Made by a program: the position numbers and the translations under genes
Shown here: positions 32,362 through 43,178 of the stretch, one piece after another
Position numbering within the stretch: the first letter of the stretch is position 1
Layout: every line of letters begins with the position of its first letter
The notes under the pieces: model-generated
Told to the model about the DNA's origin: nothing
Databases searched by the model: none
What the model saw: only the letters and a program-made list of their open reading frames with translations
NCBI GenBank assembly: GCA_023334545.1
Contig: JAADVB010000052.1
Span: 1 to 64,000 of the forward strand
Direction: 5' to 3'
Source of the DNA: Salisapilia sapeloensis
Taxonomy: Eukaryota > Oomycota > Peronosporomycetes > Peronosporales > Salisapiliaceae
Length of the DNA: 64,000 bases

Positions 32362-34123
32362 ATGCAAGTACTTCAAATCAAACGCGGCAATTATCTTTGC
32401 CCAACCTGGATGCTCCATAATGAAACCTGCCTTCTCGAACTGGTCAACCGACAAGGTATGTGCACTATATAGTTTCATATGGCTTATCCGTCATGTTCAT
32501 CCTTGATACATATACCTGAGACGATAGACACAGTTTTCAGATCTTCGGCTTCAAGCGACTAACCGCCTTAACAACCGAACTTCTCTTACTTCCATATCTC
32601 ACCACAAGAAGCAGTCGCGTTATGGCACTACAAATTCTTACTGGATACCGAATGCTGCGCATGGGAAGGCTCTGGTAGCTCATCATGGTAAGAGCGCAAC
32701 GGTAGGCCAGCAACAATCGGATCTTCGAAGATGTCAGTCCGCTTCCTCCGTGCGTAAGAAGCTGTCACAAGCTGTAGAACGCAGCACTACAACGAATGAC
32801 GCTCGCATGTCTGCTCTCCTCCAAGAGCGGAATAAGATTCAAGACTTGTCGCTGTCTGCTTCCGCTTGCCCTGCACAAAGCTCCCGGCCGACACCAAAGA
32901 CTTTATTAAATCGACAGAACACACACGGTGGAAGTCTTATGCAGCGAAAACCATCCCAAGAGCGCTTTCTTCTGGCTAAAGCAAATACAAAATATACAGT
33001 TGAGACTCACAAAGAGCACATACGACATAATGCATCCGAGCTGGACCGAATGCTCTCAGATGATCTAAAGACGAGCTACGCTTTAAATGTAAGTTTCCAT
33101 AGACGAATCCTACTATTATTCCAGATTTCCGCATCATTTGAATGGCATGTAGTCTCAGCACAGGTCAACCAAGAAATTGGAAGCTTGTCGTCGTGCATTT
33201 GATGCTGTTATAGAACAAGATGAGGTAAGTTTCACATATATCTACTAGCTCAAGAATCCCGCTTGTTATATCGACTGATGGCATTGCACAGCACTATGCT
33301 CACGTGCTTGGCAAAGTTCGGGATATCTTCTATGCTCACTTCGATGCACCTCGATCGGTGATAGACAGCGAAAATAGTCAGTCGGGATCTACCAACCAGT
33401 TATCTGCACAAAAAGATCTCGAGGCAGGTGCGATGTTTCCATCGCTTAATCTACTGGAGAATTCAGTAAACTCATGTGTGGACCTGGAATAGAATGCTCT
33501 CGGTTGCAAGAAGAGAATGAGAACCTGAAAAAGCATTGTCAGAAGCTAGAACAAGATCTGCGTGGTCTCCAGTTATTCACAGAGGAACCTTCGGTTGAAA
33601 AGTCAGACAGCTGTGGTCATCTCATGGAAGAGGATGGTACATCAGTCTACATACCTTAATATTAGCTCTTCGCTATGCTGACTTGATCTATATACAGGTT
33701 TAGCAGACGTCCACCTCATTGCACCAAGCGAGATGGACCAGAATGTCCGACCTAGCCAGTCGCACGGCATTCCCGTGCTCAATTTTGCCAACCTGTCTCC
33801 TTATGTAGATGTGCGCCTCTGGATGTCCATTCTCGATTTAGTCCGACCACTAACTTCCACAAGTAGACAGATGATGAAGGTGATGTCCAAGAGCTACAAG
33901 TTTCACCATGGAACTAATCACATGCCTTTTTCACTTTCCAAACACTTTATTATTGTAGCTATATTACGAAAATATCTTGCACGACACGCCTTCTCTTCAC
34001 CCTCTCTGCAGCTGTTGCAGCTGTTCCACCACTTTTTCCAGCACTTGCTGCTGCTGTCTCTGTTGGACGAGAAGCTCATCCATCACGCCATGCACCTTTT
34101 CAAATGCCACGCTCAGACGGTAG
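32362..34123 (+). CDS. Unrecognised multi-exon protein, part coiled coil
   Basis: A conserved-looking frame can be followed through seven exons: 32362-32455, 32541-33088, 33159-33224, 33292-33427, 33493-33636, 33698-33879 and 33959-34123. Introns are GT-AG, 61-85 nt, and each joins in frame. The protein (about 411 residues) starts MQVLQIKRGNYLCP. It has a basic Ser/Thr-rich region, then a helical part (CRRAFDAVIEQDEHYAHVLGK), then a coiled coil (LQEENENLKKHCQKLEQDL) and HGIPVLNFANLSPYVDVRLW. No family was recognised. The last exon is uncertain: it runs antisense through the coding end of the GRAM gene and becomes Cys/Ser-rich, which may be an artefact. The true end may be shortly after 33960. 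Confidence 0.55.
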
Positions 34124-35811
34124 ATCAAGTACAGGGCTATCAGAGCGACCACTACAGTCGCCACAAACCACCCTCGGTAGCTGTCCATCGTCGTCCTGTT
34201 CACTACGGATTGGTGTCGAGGTACTGAAGTCTTGGCTTGAGGAGCTTCTGTAGACTTGGTCCGACTCCTGCCAACATTTCCACCGTCCTTGTCCAGTTCA
34301 TCTTCGTCAATCGAAGGATAGAGCTCTGTCGTGTTGCTTGCCTCTGGAACTTCCATCGTCGCCAGAGACATGTCCTTTTCCACTTTGGCCGCAGCCTCCC
34401 ACCACGCCACAGCCGACTCCTTGGCCTCTGCATTTGCCGAGCTCTCAATCTGTTTCTTCAGCCATGTGCTCTTGTTGAAGACGACTTTAAATCCGACCTG
34501 TAGGTGGCATTTATCGTTCTCGCCTACTGTATAGACCCAGCGACCTTCCGTTCGGAAGTAGTTGCAGTACGGCACGTCCGACACGTAGGTGGTTATTGCG
34601 ATTACGAGCCTTCTATCACTCTCCCACTTGTACCTCTGCTTGATGGTCGTCGGGATTTCACTCGGTCCGACCAAATACTTTTTATGGTGCGTACAATGGA
34701 CCTCCCGCATGCCGTCAAACGTGTCTGCTGAATCGACAGCCTTGTACTCCTCTGTCTCGTTCGACCATTCCGGCATATCAATGTCCGTGTCTCCACCTTC
34801 CGTCAGCAGTCGGCGGTAGAAAGCAGACGACTCGATCCAGAGCTTGGAGTAGACCGTTTCCAGACTCAGCGGCAGCTCTCGGTCCAGGACAATGTCGTAT
34901 TCCTCCAAAATGGCATCTGGACCAGGTGCCGAGTCCAGTTCCAATCTAGCAGGGGCGCTTGCCACAACGTTGCTTTCCTTGAACAACGGAGACATTTTCA
35001 CTTGTGGCGAAGGAGACGCTTCCACCTGTGGCGACGGGGATGCTTCTACTTGTGGTGACGGAGGCACTTCCATTTGTGGCGACATCTTTTCACTCGTCGC
35101 GGCGGATGAAGTGATACTGGCTTCCTCATCCTTTTCCTCCTTTTCTTCGAGTGCAGGTGACTTTGTCATGGCTGCAACCGTGTCCAGTTTGATCGTGTGA
35201 AGCTGTCGTAGACACTTGTAGCACTCGTCTCGAAAGACAAAGGACGCGAAAAATATTTTGCTTCCTTTGACCATGATCTCGATGGCGTTGGGGACTATAA
35301 ATGCTGTGTTTTTCTTCTCAATAAGACTGATGTCGACGTACTGCGCCACGTAGATCGTATCTCGCCACCCGTTGAAGCAAAGCTGGTTGCTCGTAAGGTA
35401 GAGTCGTCCGTGGTAGGGAAAGTTGGACAAGTAGAGCGCACACGAGTAGCTTTCGACGACTTGCTCGTCCTTGTCTAAATCAAATTTGCACTGAAATTCA
35501 GATTTCTCCATCGGTTTCCACTCTCGTACGCTCGCATTACTCTCCGGCTCGGAAAAAGTATCCACGTCAGCGTGTAATGGAGAGATCGGGAGATCATGTT
35601 TACTCCGATCATTGCTTCGTAACGGCGAGACGCTGAGACTCGGCTTGCTCTTGTTGCCTCGGCCAAGTGACGTGTCCTGTGAGTCAGCATCCGATGCTGA
35701 GCTCACGTCTGCGGCGGGATCATCTTGGACGACAGTAAGCTCCATTAGAGGAGGACGTTGAAGTGTGCTCTGGGAGTCAAGCATGTTTGTAAGATGGGAA
35801 GGAAGACGCAT
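33997..35811 (-). CDS. GRAM-VASt membrane protein (GRAMD1/Aster/Lam-like lipid transfer)
   Basis: A single-exon protein of about 604 residues, read from the ATG at 35811 (another in frame at 35784). The GRAM domain lies about 107-205 (ESYSCALYLSNFPYHGRLYL, then CFNGWRD). The VASt (StART-like) domain is about 305-465 (FYRRLLTEGGDTDIDMPEW, then YVSDVPYCNYFRTEGRWVY). A transmembrane helix near 545-567 (GWFVATVVVALIALYLIYRL) and a Gln-rich coiled coil end the protein. This is the architecture of Lam/GRAMD1/Aster proteins. Those proteins sit in the ER membrane at contact sites and move sterol from the plasma membrane. Between the domains is an acidic Ser-rich linker with a short tandem repeat (SPSPQVEA). 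Its 3' end converges on, and may overlap, the gene starting at 32362. Confidence 0.86.
   Translation of the reverse strand: MRLPSHLTNMLDSQSTLQRPPLMELTVVQDDPAADVSSASDADSQDTSLGRGNKSKPSLSVSPLRSNDRSKHDLPISPLHADVDTFSEPESNASVREWKPMEKSEFQCKFDLDKDEQVVESYSCALYLSNFPYHGRLYLTSNQLCFNGWRDTIYVAQYVDISLIEKKNTAFIVPNAIEIMVKGSKIFFASFVFRDECYKCLRQLHTIKLDTVAAMTKSPALEEKEEKDEEASITSSAATSEKMSPQMEVPPSPQVEASPSPQVEASPSPQVKMSPLFKESNVVASAPARLELDSAPGPDAILEEYDIVLDRELPLSLETVYSKLWIESSAFYRRLLTEGGDTDIDMPEWSNETEEYKAVDSADTFDGMREVHCTHHKKYLVGPSEIPTTIKQRYKWESDRRLVIAITTYVSDVPYCNYFRTEGRWVYTVGENDKCHLQVGFKVVFNKSTWLKKQIESSANAEAKESAVAWWEAAAKVEKDMSLATMEVPEASNTTELYPSIDEDELDKDGGNVGRSRTKSTEAPQAKTSVPRHQSVVNRTTMDSYRGWFVATVVVALIALYLIYRLSVAFEKVHGVMDELLVQQRQQQQVLEKVVEQLQQLQRG
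35003..35078 (-). repeat. Three-copy 24-nt tandem repeat in the GRAM gene linker
   Basis: About three copies of a 24-nt unit encode PSPQVEAS-like octapeptides in the linker between the GRAM and VASt domains. Boundaries are approximate. Confidence 0.6.
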
Positions 35812-36351
35812 TAGATAACAAAAGCCAGTACCGAATTGCAGCAAATTGCGACCGTATCATCAATTGGAGGTCCAAGAGCTGTTGGAAGTGGGTGTTTGTC
35901 AGAGCAAGGAGCTCTGGGGATCTGTTTAAAGCGTAGACTGTTGTATGTGGGGTCGTCCAGCAAAGGGAGCGAGGTAGACGCTCCGAGCGAGGAGGAAAGA
36001 TCCGAGTACCTGTTAGGTTTTCAAGTCGTTTATTTTGCATTTCCTACACCATTCTGATGCCTTTTACGCCTACATTGCATACGAAACCCAACTCCTTTCG
36101 CAGAGTTAAATAGACTTAGAACGATAAGAAGATATTGAACTACAGTTTACAGACAAGATCTCGTCAGTTCAATCGCACTTAGCCGAGGTGCCTCGTTTTG
36201 ACACCCGCATCGTACTTTATCCAGCCCCATAAGGTAGGTTTGCACTCGGTAAAGTACGAAAAGCGTAGCCAGTCATTTTGCCCAGGACAGCCCCAAGGAC
36301 ACATTTTTGGAGCAAGGCCTCTCTACTTTATCGAAAGGAACTTCTTGACAA
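35812..36351. other. Divergent promoter region, GRAM gene / ribosomal P1
   Basis: About 540 nt without a supported coding frame between two divergent genes. It contains a perfect 9-bp inverted repeat (CGTACTTTA at 36211-36219, TAAAGTACG at 36250-36258). TACTTTATC occurs at about 36213 and again near 36325. A possible initiator (TCATTTTGCCC) is near 36273-36283. These may control the highly expressed P1 gene; this is inference. Confidence 0.5.
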
Positions 36352-36766
36352 ATGGGTTACTCGGAGCTTAGCGCCACGCAGAGGGATGAGCTAGTCACGT
36401 CGCTAGCCGTCTTGGCCGTCTACGACGCCGATGCCGAACTCTCGGCCGACAACATCTCGGCCGCCGTCACGGCCTCTGGCAACAAGGTCAACGCCTACAT
36501 GCCGCAGATCTTCGCCGACTTGATCAACCGCGGACTTGCCGTTGACAAGTTCCTCGCTGGTCCTTCTGCCGGTTCGTTTTTTTAGATATAGTAGTATTCG
36601 TACGTTGTATTCACTCGGTCATATAGGTGGCGCTGCTGCTGGTGGTGCTGCTGCCGGTGCCGCTGCTGGCGGTGAGGCCGCGGAGGAAGCCGCTGCCGAG
36701 GAGGAAGAGGAAGAGATGGACCTCGGAGGTGGCATGGACATGTTCGGAGGTGGAGAGGACTACTAG
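36352..36766 (+). CDS. RPLP1: 60S acidic ribosomal protein P1
   Basis: A 119-residue stalk protein from exons 36352-36571 and 36627-36766 (55-nt intron). P1/P2 dimers form the ribosomal stalk with P0 and recruit elongation-factor GTPases. The helical dimerisation domain (residues 1 to about 65, with SADNISAAVTASGNKV and INRGLAVDKFLAG) precedes a Gly/Ala hinge, where the intron falls, and then an acidic tail. The tail ends EEEEEEMDLGGGMDMFGGGEDY. This differs from the near-universal eukaryotic ending SDDDMGFGLFD: the FGLFD part is replaced by a Gly/Met-rich sequence. P1 rather than P2 is judged from the N-terminal sequence. Confidence 0.92.
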
Positions 36767-36883
36767 GGTGCTCGTCGACGCCTCTAGATCGGTATGTACG
36801 CCTTGCCTCCGGAGAATGAAAAGATAATAGCAAGTATATTTCGTTCTCCCAAGCCGCCAATACTTCGTCTTCGTACCCATTGT

Positions 36884-39463
36884 CTAGCCATTCAGGACCT
36901 TGAGCCTCGCGTCGTTATGTAAGCGCTGGTCCATTTCCATGTACTTTTGCAGAGCCGTTTCTTCATGACTGCTGAGCCGCTGCTCCAGAATCTGGATGCG
37001 GAACATGGTGTCGCTGCAGAATCGCTCGAACTCGTCATCCGTGCCTTGTTCGTGCTCTCTCTGGCTTCGCTGGAACGCTGCCTGGCGCTTCGCGAGTGAC
37101 GCATTCTCCTTGTCAAGACGGCTCTGGATGATCGTCGCTCGCTCCAGCAGTCTCTCTTTGAGATTGCGCAGACACATGTCTCGCACCGTTATAGCGTCTT
37201 CCTTGGACAATTCGGCATTCGAATGAAGGTTCAAGTGCTGAAGGAATGGACCCAAGTAGTCCATCGACGCAGAGTCCTATTATACTATCAGCTACGCATC
37301 TGCAACAAAGAAAAATTGTATACGCACGTCCTTGGTCTGGTTTCCTGCGCCTTCCTCTGCATCTTCCTTCCCTTCACCGTCTCCAGCGTCAAAGATGCTC
37401 GTCTCTAAGCCCACGACGATCTCTTCTCTCTTCCTGTGCTTGAGAATGTCTTGAACTTCCATCTCGGAATGTCTCGAAGCAGCAAAACAGTCTTTCTCTT
37501 TCTATATCCGACTGAGTTATTACATCTTTATACACTTAAGGCCTCATCCTACCTGCAGCACAAGACGCAGCTCTTCGTCCAATATCTTTTGCTTCGGCTG
37601 AGGCATCGTCGGGTCGGCCAACAGCACTTCTGTACGACCCGGATCGGACTTGTAAAACACTCTCGAACTAGAAGTGATCTTGCCCGCCGCATAGTGGTAC
37701 ATGACACGGATGGATCCTTCCTGCACTTCATACACGCGTGCTCTCGTGTCATAGTCTGCTTCCTTGGCACTGTTCCGCTCAAACTTCTCCTTCATCTTCT
37801 TCACCGAGACTTCACTTGCCGCACCACCTGGAAACACATACGGATTCCTCACATCACTCTCTTCATCCGGACCGGCGAGAAGCACCTTTCGAAAGACGAG
37901 AAAGTCATCTCGGTCTCGAAAGTACTCGTAAACACGCTCTTGAATAAGTTCTTCTCTCTTCACCAATCCATCCAGTCGAGCGCTCGTGTAAAACGTCAAC
38001 TCCCTCTTCCGTCCGCTCCACTCCTTTCGAGACTGAAGTGCATCAGGAGCGCGACCAGGCTCAAAATACTCTTCGAATCGACCTTCAAACGGATATCGTC
38101 GTCGAGCTTCCAGCTTGTCTTTTCGGTTGCGAAAGTACTCTCGAACTTCCTGCAGGAGGGTCCGTCCGTAGTCCTTGTAGATGGAAACCCGGGTGATCAG
38201 GCCTTGAGGATGACTGCTCTCGGCGTACTCTTCCAGCTTGGCGCACTCATAGTACGTCACGCGTTGGAGGTTGGAAACGTACCTCTTCTTGTACACCGCT
38301 TTGGACACCTGCAGCTTTGGCACCCACGACGGAGGAACTTCCAGAACAAGCTCACGCGAGTCTGCATTGTCTTCATCTTCGTTATTTCCATCGCTAAGAT
38401 CGTTCATGTCCATAGCTTCCGGATCGCCATCGTCATTCGGCTTGTGACCTCCAGCCGAGAGAAATACAAACTCCCAGTCGGTCGGATTCGCCAGGTCAAA
38501 GAGCATCGTTGACATGCTCTGCGTCTGCATGTTCACCCATATATTCTCATCGTTCCACACGCTTTCAATGTCAATGTAAGGAGATTCTTTCGTCCCGTAC
38601 GTCCGTCCTGTCGAGGGCTCGATAAAGACATGATCCTCCAGTCCTCGCTTCCCTGCTCTCAGTAGCACCCACGCATGCACTCGCTTCCCATCCAACTCGT
38701 CCTTCTCGACCTCCCTCTCATTATAAAAAGACTCGGCCAGCTTTTTCTCTTCCTTCAACTTGGCTTGCGCTTCCCGAGTGCTCTTCTGGTCAGTGAGATA
38801 TTTGCTCCTACTATCTGCATCCTTCTCCCCAATGAATGTGGGTTTATACGTGCAGACAGGCTTGCTGTCAGCTACATCTTCTTGCGCGTGGATCACTTCT
38901 TGCAACGCGTGACTCGGTAGTAGAGTGCTTCCTTGGTCATGCAGACAGATCCATTTTGGCGCGTAACCGTGGACGACAAACGCATCATACCCGGCTCCGA
39001 TCAGAAAGGATGTGAGTAAGATAGACATGTCGAAGCAGTCTCCAGCAGCGCTATCTAGGGTAAATGCTGGTGATGGTAGGTAGTGGGGAGGTTTGAGAGC
39101 ATCTTCGAGAGGCTCATACTTGACGATGCCAGCAGTGAATTGAGCCAAGCGTTCATAGTCGTACATTTCTCGAAACGGGAGCAACGTCGGCCGAATGGTC
39201 GTGCTGACAATCTTCGGGATGCCATGCTCGTTGCGAGGGCAAATGAATAATGGCTTCCGATGGGGACAAAGTTGCTCGAATTGTCGCTGGAAGCCTCTAA
39301 TGTACTCAAGACAAATGAGTTCCTTGAAGGAGTTACTTGAACCGATGGACGAAGTATCAGACGACACACACTCTTCGACTCTCTCGCGCTTTTTGCTCGT
39401 CACGCCGTCGACGGTGCACTCGCCCTTCCATGTCCGTCCATCAACCTCGTTCACTGTCGCCAT
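36884..39463 (-). CDS. DRC7: Dynein regulatory complex subunit 7 (CCDC135)
   Basis: An 825-residue flagellar protein from three exons: 39463-37553, 37501-37328 and 37276-36884 (introns both 51 nt, phase 0). DRC7 is a linker subunit of the nexin-dynein regulatory complex, which ties outer doublets and coordinates dynein activity. The N-terminal part carries the transglutaminase-like segment (AGDCFDMSILLTSFLIGAGY, about residues 140-160). The centre has VYKKRYVSNLQRVTYYECAK and DYGRTLLQEVREYFRNRKD. The C-terminal exon is helical, with VRDMCLRNLKERLLERATII. The ATG at 39463 is the first in frame. Exon 2 was identified from its frame and family resemblance (DILKHRKREE, then ETSIFDAG). Together with the dynein at 13006 it marks a flagellate organism. 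Confidence 0.88.
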
Positions 39464-39886
39464 GACGGCCAATATCAACTCGATCAGCCGTTTCCATGCG
39501 AGAGAGTTTCATCAAGTCTAAATAAAGTCCACCTTGCCTTTAAGTACCATTGTCCTAATTTTCGAAGAGGACCGATCCTTCCTTTTTCTGACCACCATCC
39601 TCTCTCCCATGCCAACGTCATCCAGCCCTGATGGATGATCCTACCGCCACGCCTGTCATTTTAAAAAGCAACGCCAGCGACAACAAGACTTGCGCTCGTG
39701 GACGCCTTCATCGAGTCGAACTTGAATATCGCATTTTTCTTAGACTCTCTTTCTTTGCGTCAATCGTCGATCGTGACGTACGAATCGGCCGAGAGCTTAT
39801 TTTCCACTTTCCGCAGCCAGAGACGATTCTTTCTTCAGCGACAAGCGTTTGAAGAAGGTCACAAAGATATTCGCTAGACAGTGATC
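39464..39886. other. Divergent promoter region, DRC7 / membrane protein
   Basis: About 420 nt with no supported gene. A 73-codon frame at 39631-39852 has no family resemblance. No regulatory motif could be named with confidence. Confidence 0.5.
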
Positions 39887-40441
39887 ATGAGCAAGCAGCA
39901 GAACCAGCCATCGGTGGCGCAGCAACTCTACGCCACGTGCGGCAAGGAGATCGAGGCGTTCTGTTTTCACGAGGCCGAGCTGGCCAGAGTCAACTACGAG
40001 ACGCAGCAAGAGACCTTGAATGCAAAGCAGACGCTGTACGACTGCATGGCTGAGCACACAGATGAGCTCGCGAGAGACTGCATCAACGTAGTACTCAGTG
40101 CCATCGTCCAGAACGAGAAGACACACTCAACCGGTGCAACAGATGCGCCTGCTCAGCTCGATGACGACGACTCGGTAGAGATTACTATCCACTATCTACG
40201 GCACCACGCGAAAGACCACGTGGACTCTAGTGTCGGAGGAACCGCCGCCGTCCAGCAGTATGATGCAGCAAAGGGGACGACTGGATCGGATGGCTTTCCG
40301 TATCCATACTTTGCTGGGGCGCTCATTACGCCCTTCTTCCTCCTCGGACTCTTCGTATCACTAGGACACGTACGAGCGTGGTTCCGACGTCGAAGCCAAA
40401 TGCGGATCGAAACGAGCAAATTGTATCAACCGGTGAACTGA
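39887..40441 (+). CDS. Small single-pass membrane protein with GLG1-like Cys pattern
   Basis: A 184-residue single-exon protein of unknown function, starting MSKQQNQPSVAQQLYATC. The N-terminal half has a Cys pattern: CGKEIEAFC, then YDCMAEHTDELARDC. It resembles a single Cys-rich repeat of the Golgi protein GLG1 (C-x4-6-FC ... CL ... C). No signal peptide is visible, which argues against a lumenal GLG1-type fold unless targeting depends on the C-terminal anchor. One hydrophobic helix near residues 140-163 (YFAGALITPFFLLGLFVSLG) is followed by a basic stretch (RAWFRRRSQMR), so the tail is probably cytosolic. The GLG1 comparison is suggestive only. Confidence 0.65.
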   Translation: MSKQQNQPSVAQQLYATCGKEIEAFCFHEAELARVNYETQQETLNAKQTLYDCMAEHTDELARDCINVVLSAIVQNEKTHSTGATDAPAQLDDDDSVEITIHYLRHHAKDHVDSSVGGTAAVQQYDAAKGTTGSDGFPYPYFAGALITPFFLLGLFVSLGHVRAWFRRRSQMRIETSKLYQPVN

Positions 40442-40659
40442 GCGCTCGGATGAAATTACACTTCCCACCACTATCGCCCTTTCGAGTGGACGACTCGACG
40501 GAGACATTATTCTTCATCTTTCCAACTAGCTAGCTCTCCATGTAAATGTATCTTGACGGCATGTAATAATCATCAAATGCCAGAAATGAATCCGTTGCTC
40601 TACTAGTATGTTTGTATTTCTGGAACCGTTTTACTTGTCAACTGCTTACTGTCCGAATC

Positions 40660-43053
40660 ATGAGTGATGCGGTTCCTTCACGAGCATCCAACCGAGCCTC
40701 TAGCAAGGAAAAGGTGGCTCCATTGTCCAAACTTTTCTCGCCACGGTTATCCAAGGCATCTCGGCCGTCTTTGACTCCAAAGGCCCAACGATCCTCCGTC
40801 TTTGGCGAGCTTAGGAGGACTTTGTCAGGCAGCATGCTTCAACGTCAAAGTCAATCATCCAGTGCCAACCAGGAAAAGCAGCATCAATTAGTTGAAACGA
40901 AAGAAGGTCTAGTCAAGTCACTGAAAGAAGCGTTTGAAGCTAGTATCTGTCTACTGGATGAGATCGAAGATAAGAAACTCCTGTCAGTTCGGTTTGGGGG
41001 TGAGCTACGTGGTTTACTAGGCAAGGCCCAAGACGAGTTTCTGGCTTATGAAGATGACTTTCAGCAGAACCAGAACGAAGAAGGTGTTTCGATAGCTCTA
41101 CAGAACCTGGCTGCTTCAATGATGCAGATAGAGCCCATCGTCCAAAAACTGAAGTCGACAAACTATTTCGTTAACAAAAAGTTTAAGAAGGAGGTGCTCT
41201 TCGCCTTCCAGGAGATTAACACCATGTACATGTCGCTTTTCATGGAACTGTCGATGGCCATGGCCAAACATTCAGGTCTGGAGCTTCCTCTTCCAACTTC
41301 CCGATTGATCCGAGACGCTGACATGCAAACTCCAAAATCCGCTGAGGAGTATTGCCTCGAAGGCCATCAGTACTACTTCGGGCATGACCGAGCACAAGAC
41401 AAGGAAAAAGCCTTTGGCGCATACAAAGTGAATTTTTATTTTAGATTATCTCTTTATGCTTGAACTAACTTTTGCTGTAGGAAGCTGCTGCTTTGGGCAG
41501 TATCGATGCAATGGTATGTTTGGGAAAAATGTACCTGGCTGGAGATGGCGTGGAGAAAGACATGAAATTTGCTCAAGACTGGCTAGAAGACGCAGTGCGA
41601 CACGGAAGTATCGAGTCTTGCTATGCTCTTGGTGGTCTCTTGGTAGGCAATTGAAACAACTAGAGGAGATGCTTACATATATTACTCACTACTGCTGACG
41701 TAGTTGGAGCTGGCTCAACACCAGGATGACCAGATCAAGCGGCAGGAACTCCATGTCATGGCTGCTGCTAGACTCACGCATGCCGCTGAAAATGGACATC
41801 GACAAGCTCAATATAATCTAGGTACTACTTCTTTTACAAAGGTATTGACTACATCTTGACACCTGCAGTCCACAGGAAGTATTTACGAAGACGGACGAGC
41901 TGGAAGCAAGGATCTAGACAAAGCAATGTCCTGGTATCGAAAGGCAGCCGACAAAGGCCACACGAGAGCCGAATCTAGTCTTGGCAGACTTCTTCTCGAA
42001 GGCGATCCCGCCATTCGTAACTCAGCTCACGCCATCCACTTCCTCCAGCGTGCTGCCACCAAGGTCTTCCCTATAGTGCTCTCTCTCTCTGTAGATAGTA
42101 ATCAGCTCACTTTAGCACGAGAATCTAGGGCGATAGTAGAGCTCAACTGTACTTGGGGAATGTATATCGCAATGGGACCGGTGTTTCCGTCGACATTGAC
42201 CATGCCGTCGCCTACTATCGCAAAGTAAGTGGAAACTTTCTCATGCCAAATGACCATGCTCATCATCGCTTCATTGTAGGCTTCGGAAGGCGGAGAGCTT
42301 GAAGCCAAACTTCAGCTTGCTAAGGTACTCGTAAGCGCCTATGCCAATGGTCCTTCCATCCAAATACACAGTAGTGAAGATCGACATGAAGAAGCTTTGC
42401 AACTTCTCCTCACTGCTGCTCGAGGAGGTTTGTCCGAGGCATACTTTTGTCTTGGGGATGTTTTTGATAACGGGGTCTTCGTCAGCGATAAAGCTGCAGC
42501 GCTTGGCTTTTACATGAAAGCAGCTTCATCTACTCCTGTACGCCTTTCGATACCAATTAACAAAGTTACCATACGTGTAACATCTATCTAGTGCCATGTG
42601 CAAGCAGCAGTTCGAGCAGCAGATATCCATTACGCCAATTTAGACAAACGAAAAGCTCATCACTTCTACTCACTTGCTGCAACTGCCAACGACCCTCATG
42701 CACTCAACGCGCTTGGTAAAAGTTTTCTCCACCCAAAAGCATACTTGTATTTCACCTGTCTACGCTAGGGCTCATGTACGAAGATGGCGAGGGGTGTGAG
42801 CATAACTTCCAAAGAGCTGCCGAGTGCTTCCGCCAGGCAGCAGACTTACACCACGCCCATGCTCACTTCAATCTTGGCTGTCTCTACGCCCATGGCAAAG
42901 GTGTCCTCAGGAGCAAAGACGCAGCCCAGCATCACTTCCTCAAAGTACATTCCACCACGCGTATGCTCCAGGCACTAGTTGCTAATGTCCTAATAGGCAC
43001 ATGAGCTAGGGTACGCTCTCGCCGTTCCTTTCCTCGACGCTTCACACGCATAG
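40660..43053 (+). CDS. Sel1-like repeat (SLR) protein, cytosolic
   Basis: A 648-residue protein from nine exons: 40660-41427, 41481-41642, 41704-41821, 41876-42063, 42129-42224, 42280-42537, 42592-42715, 42769-42944 and 42997-43053. All eight introns are GT-AG and 52-65 nt. The first 230 residues are Ser/basic-rich and then helical. From about residue 235 come Sel1/TPR-like repeats of about 36 residues, for example YNLGSIYEDGRAGSKDLDKA, LYLGNVYRNGTGVSVDIDHA and ALGLMYEDGEGCEHNFQRA. Such solenoids act as scaffolds for protein complexes. There is no signal peptide, unlike the Sel1 protein at 62623. It is convergent with U2AF. Confidence 0.82.
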
Positions 43054-43178
43054 AAAGCAGTCAGCGTATGGAGACAAGTAGGAAGAGAGGTATATACCTG
43101 CGATCCATGCACGAGAAGAGGCTAGACTAAGGCAACACGAGGTCGAAAATTAAAGCGAAAGAAGAATTGTTTTGAAAT

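Noticed and set aside
33428-33492. Stop codon (33490-33492) in the unrecognised seven-exon gene
   Set aside because: A 65-nt GT-AG intron (33428-33492) rejoins the frame into a coiled coil, so it is not a broken gene.
37436-38512. 358-codon open frame on the plus strand
   Set aside because: It is antisense to the DRC7 coding exon, whose family identity is clear; the plus-strand translation has no family resemblance.
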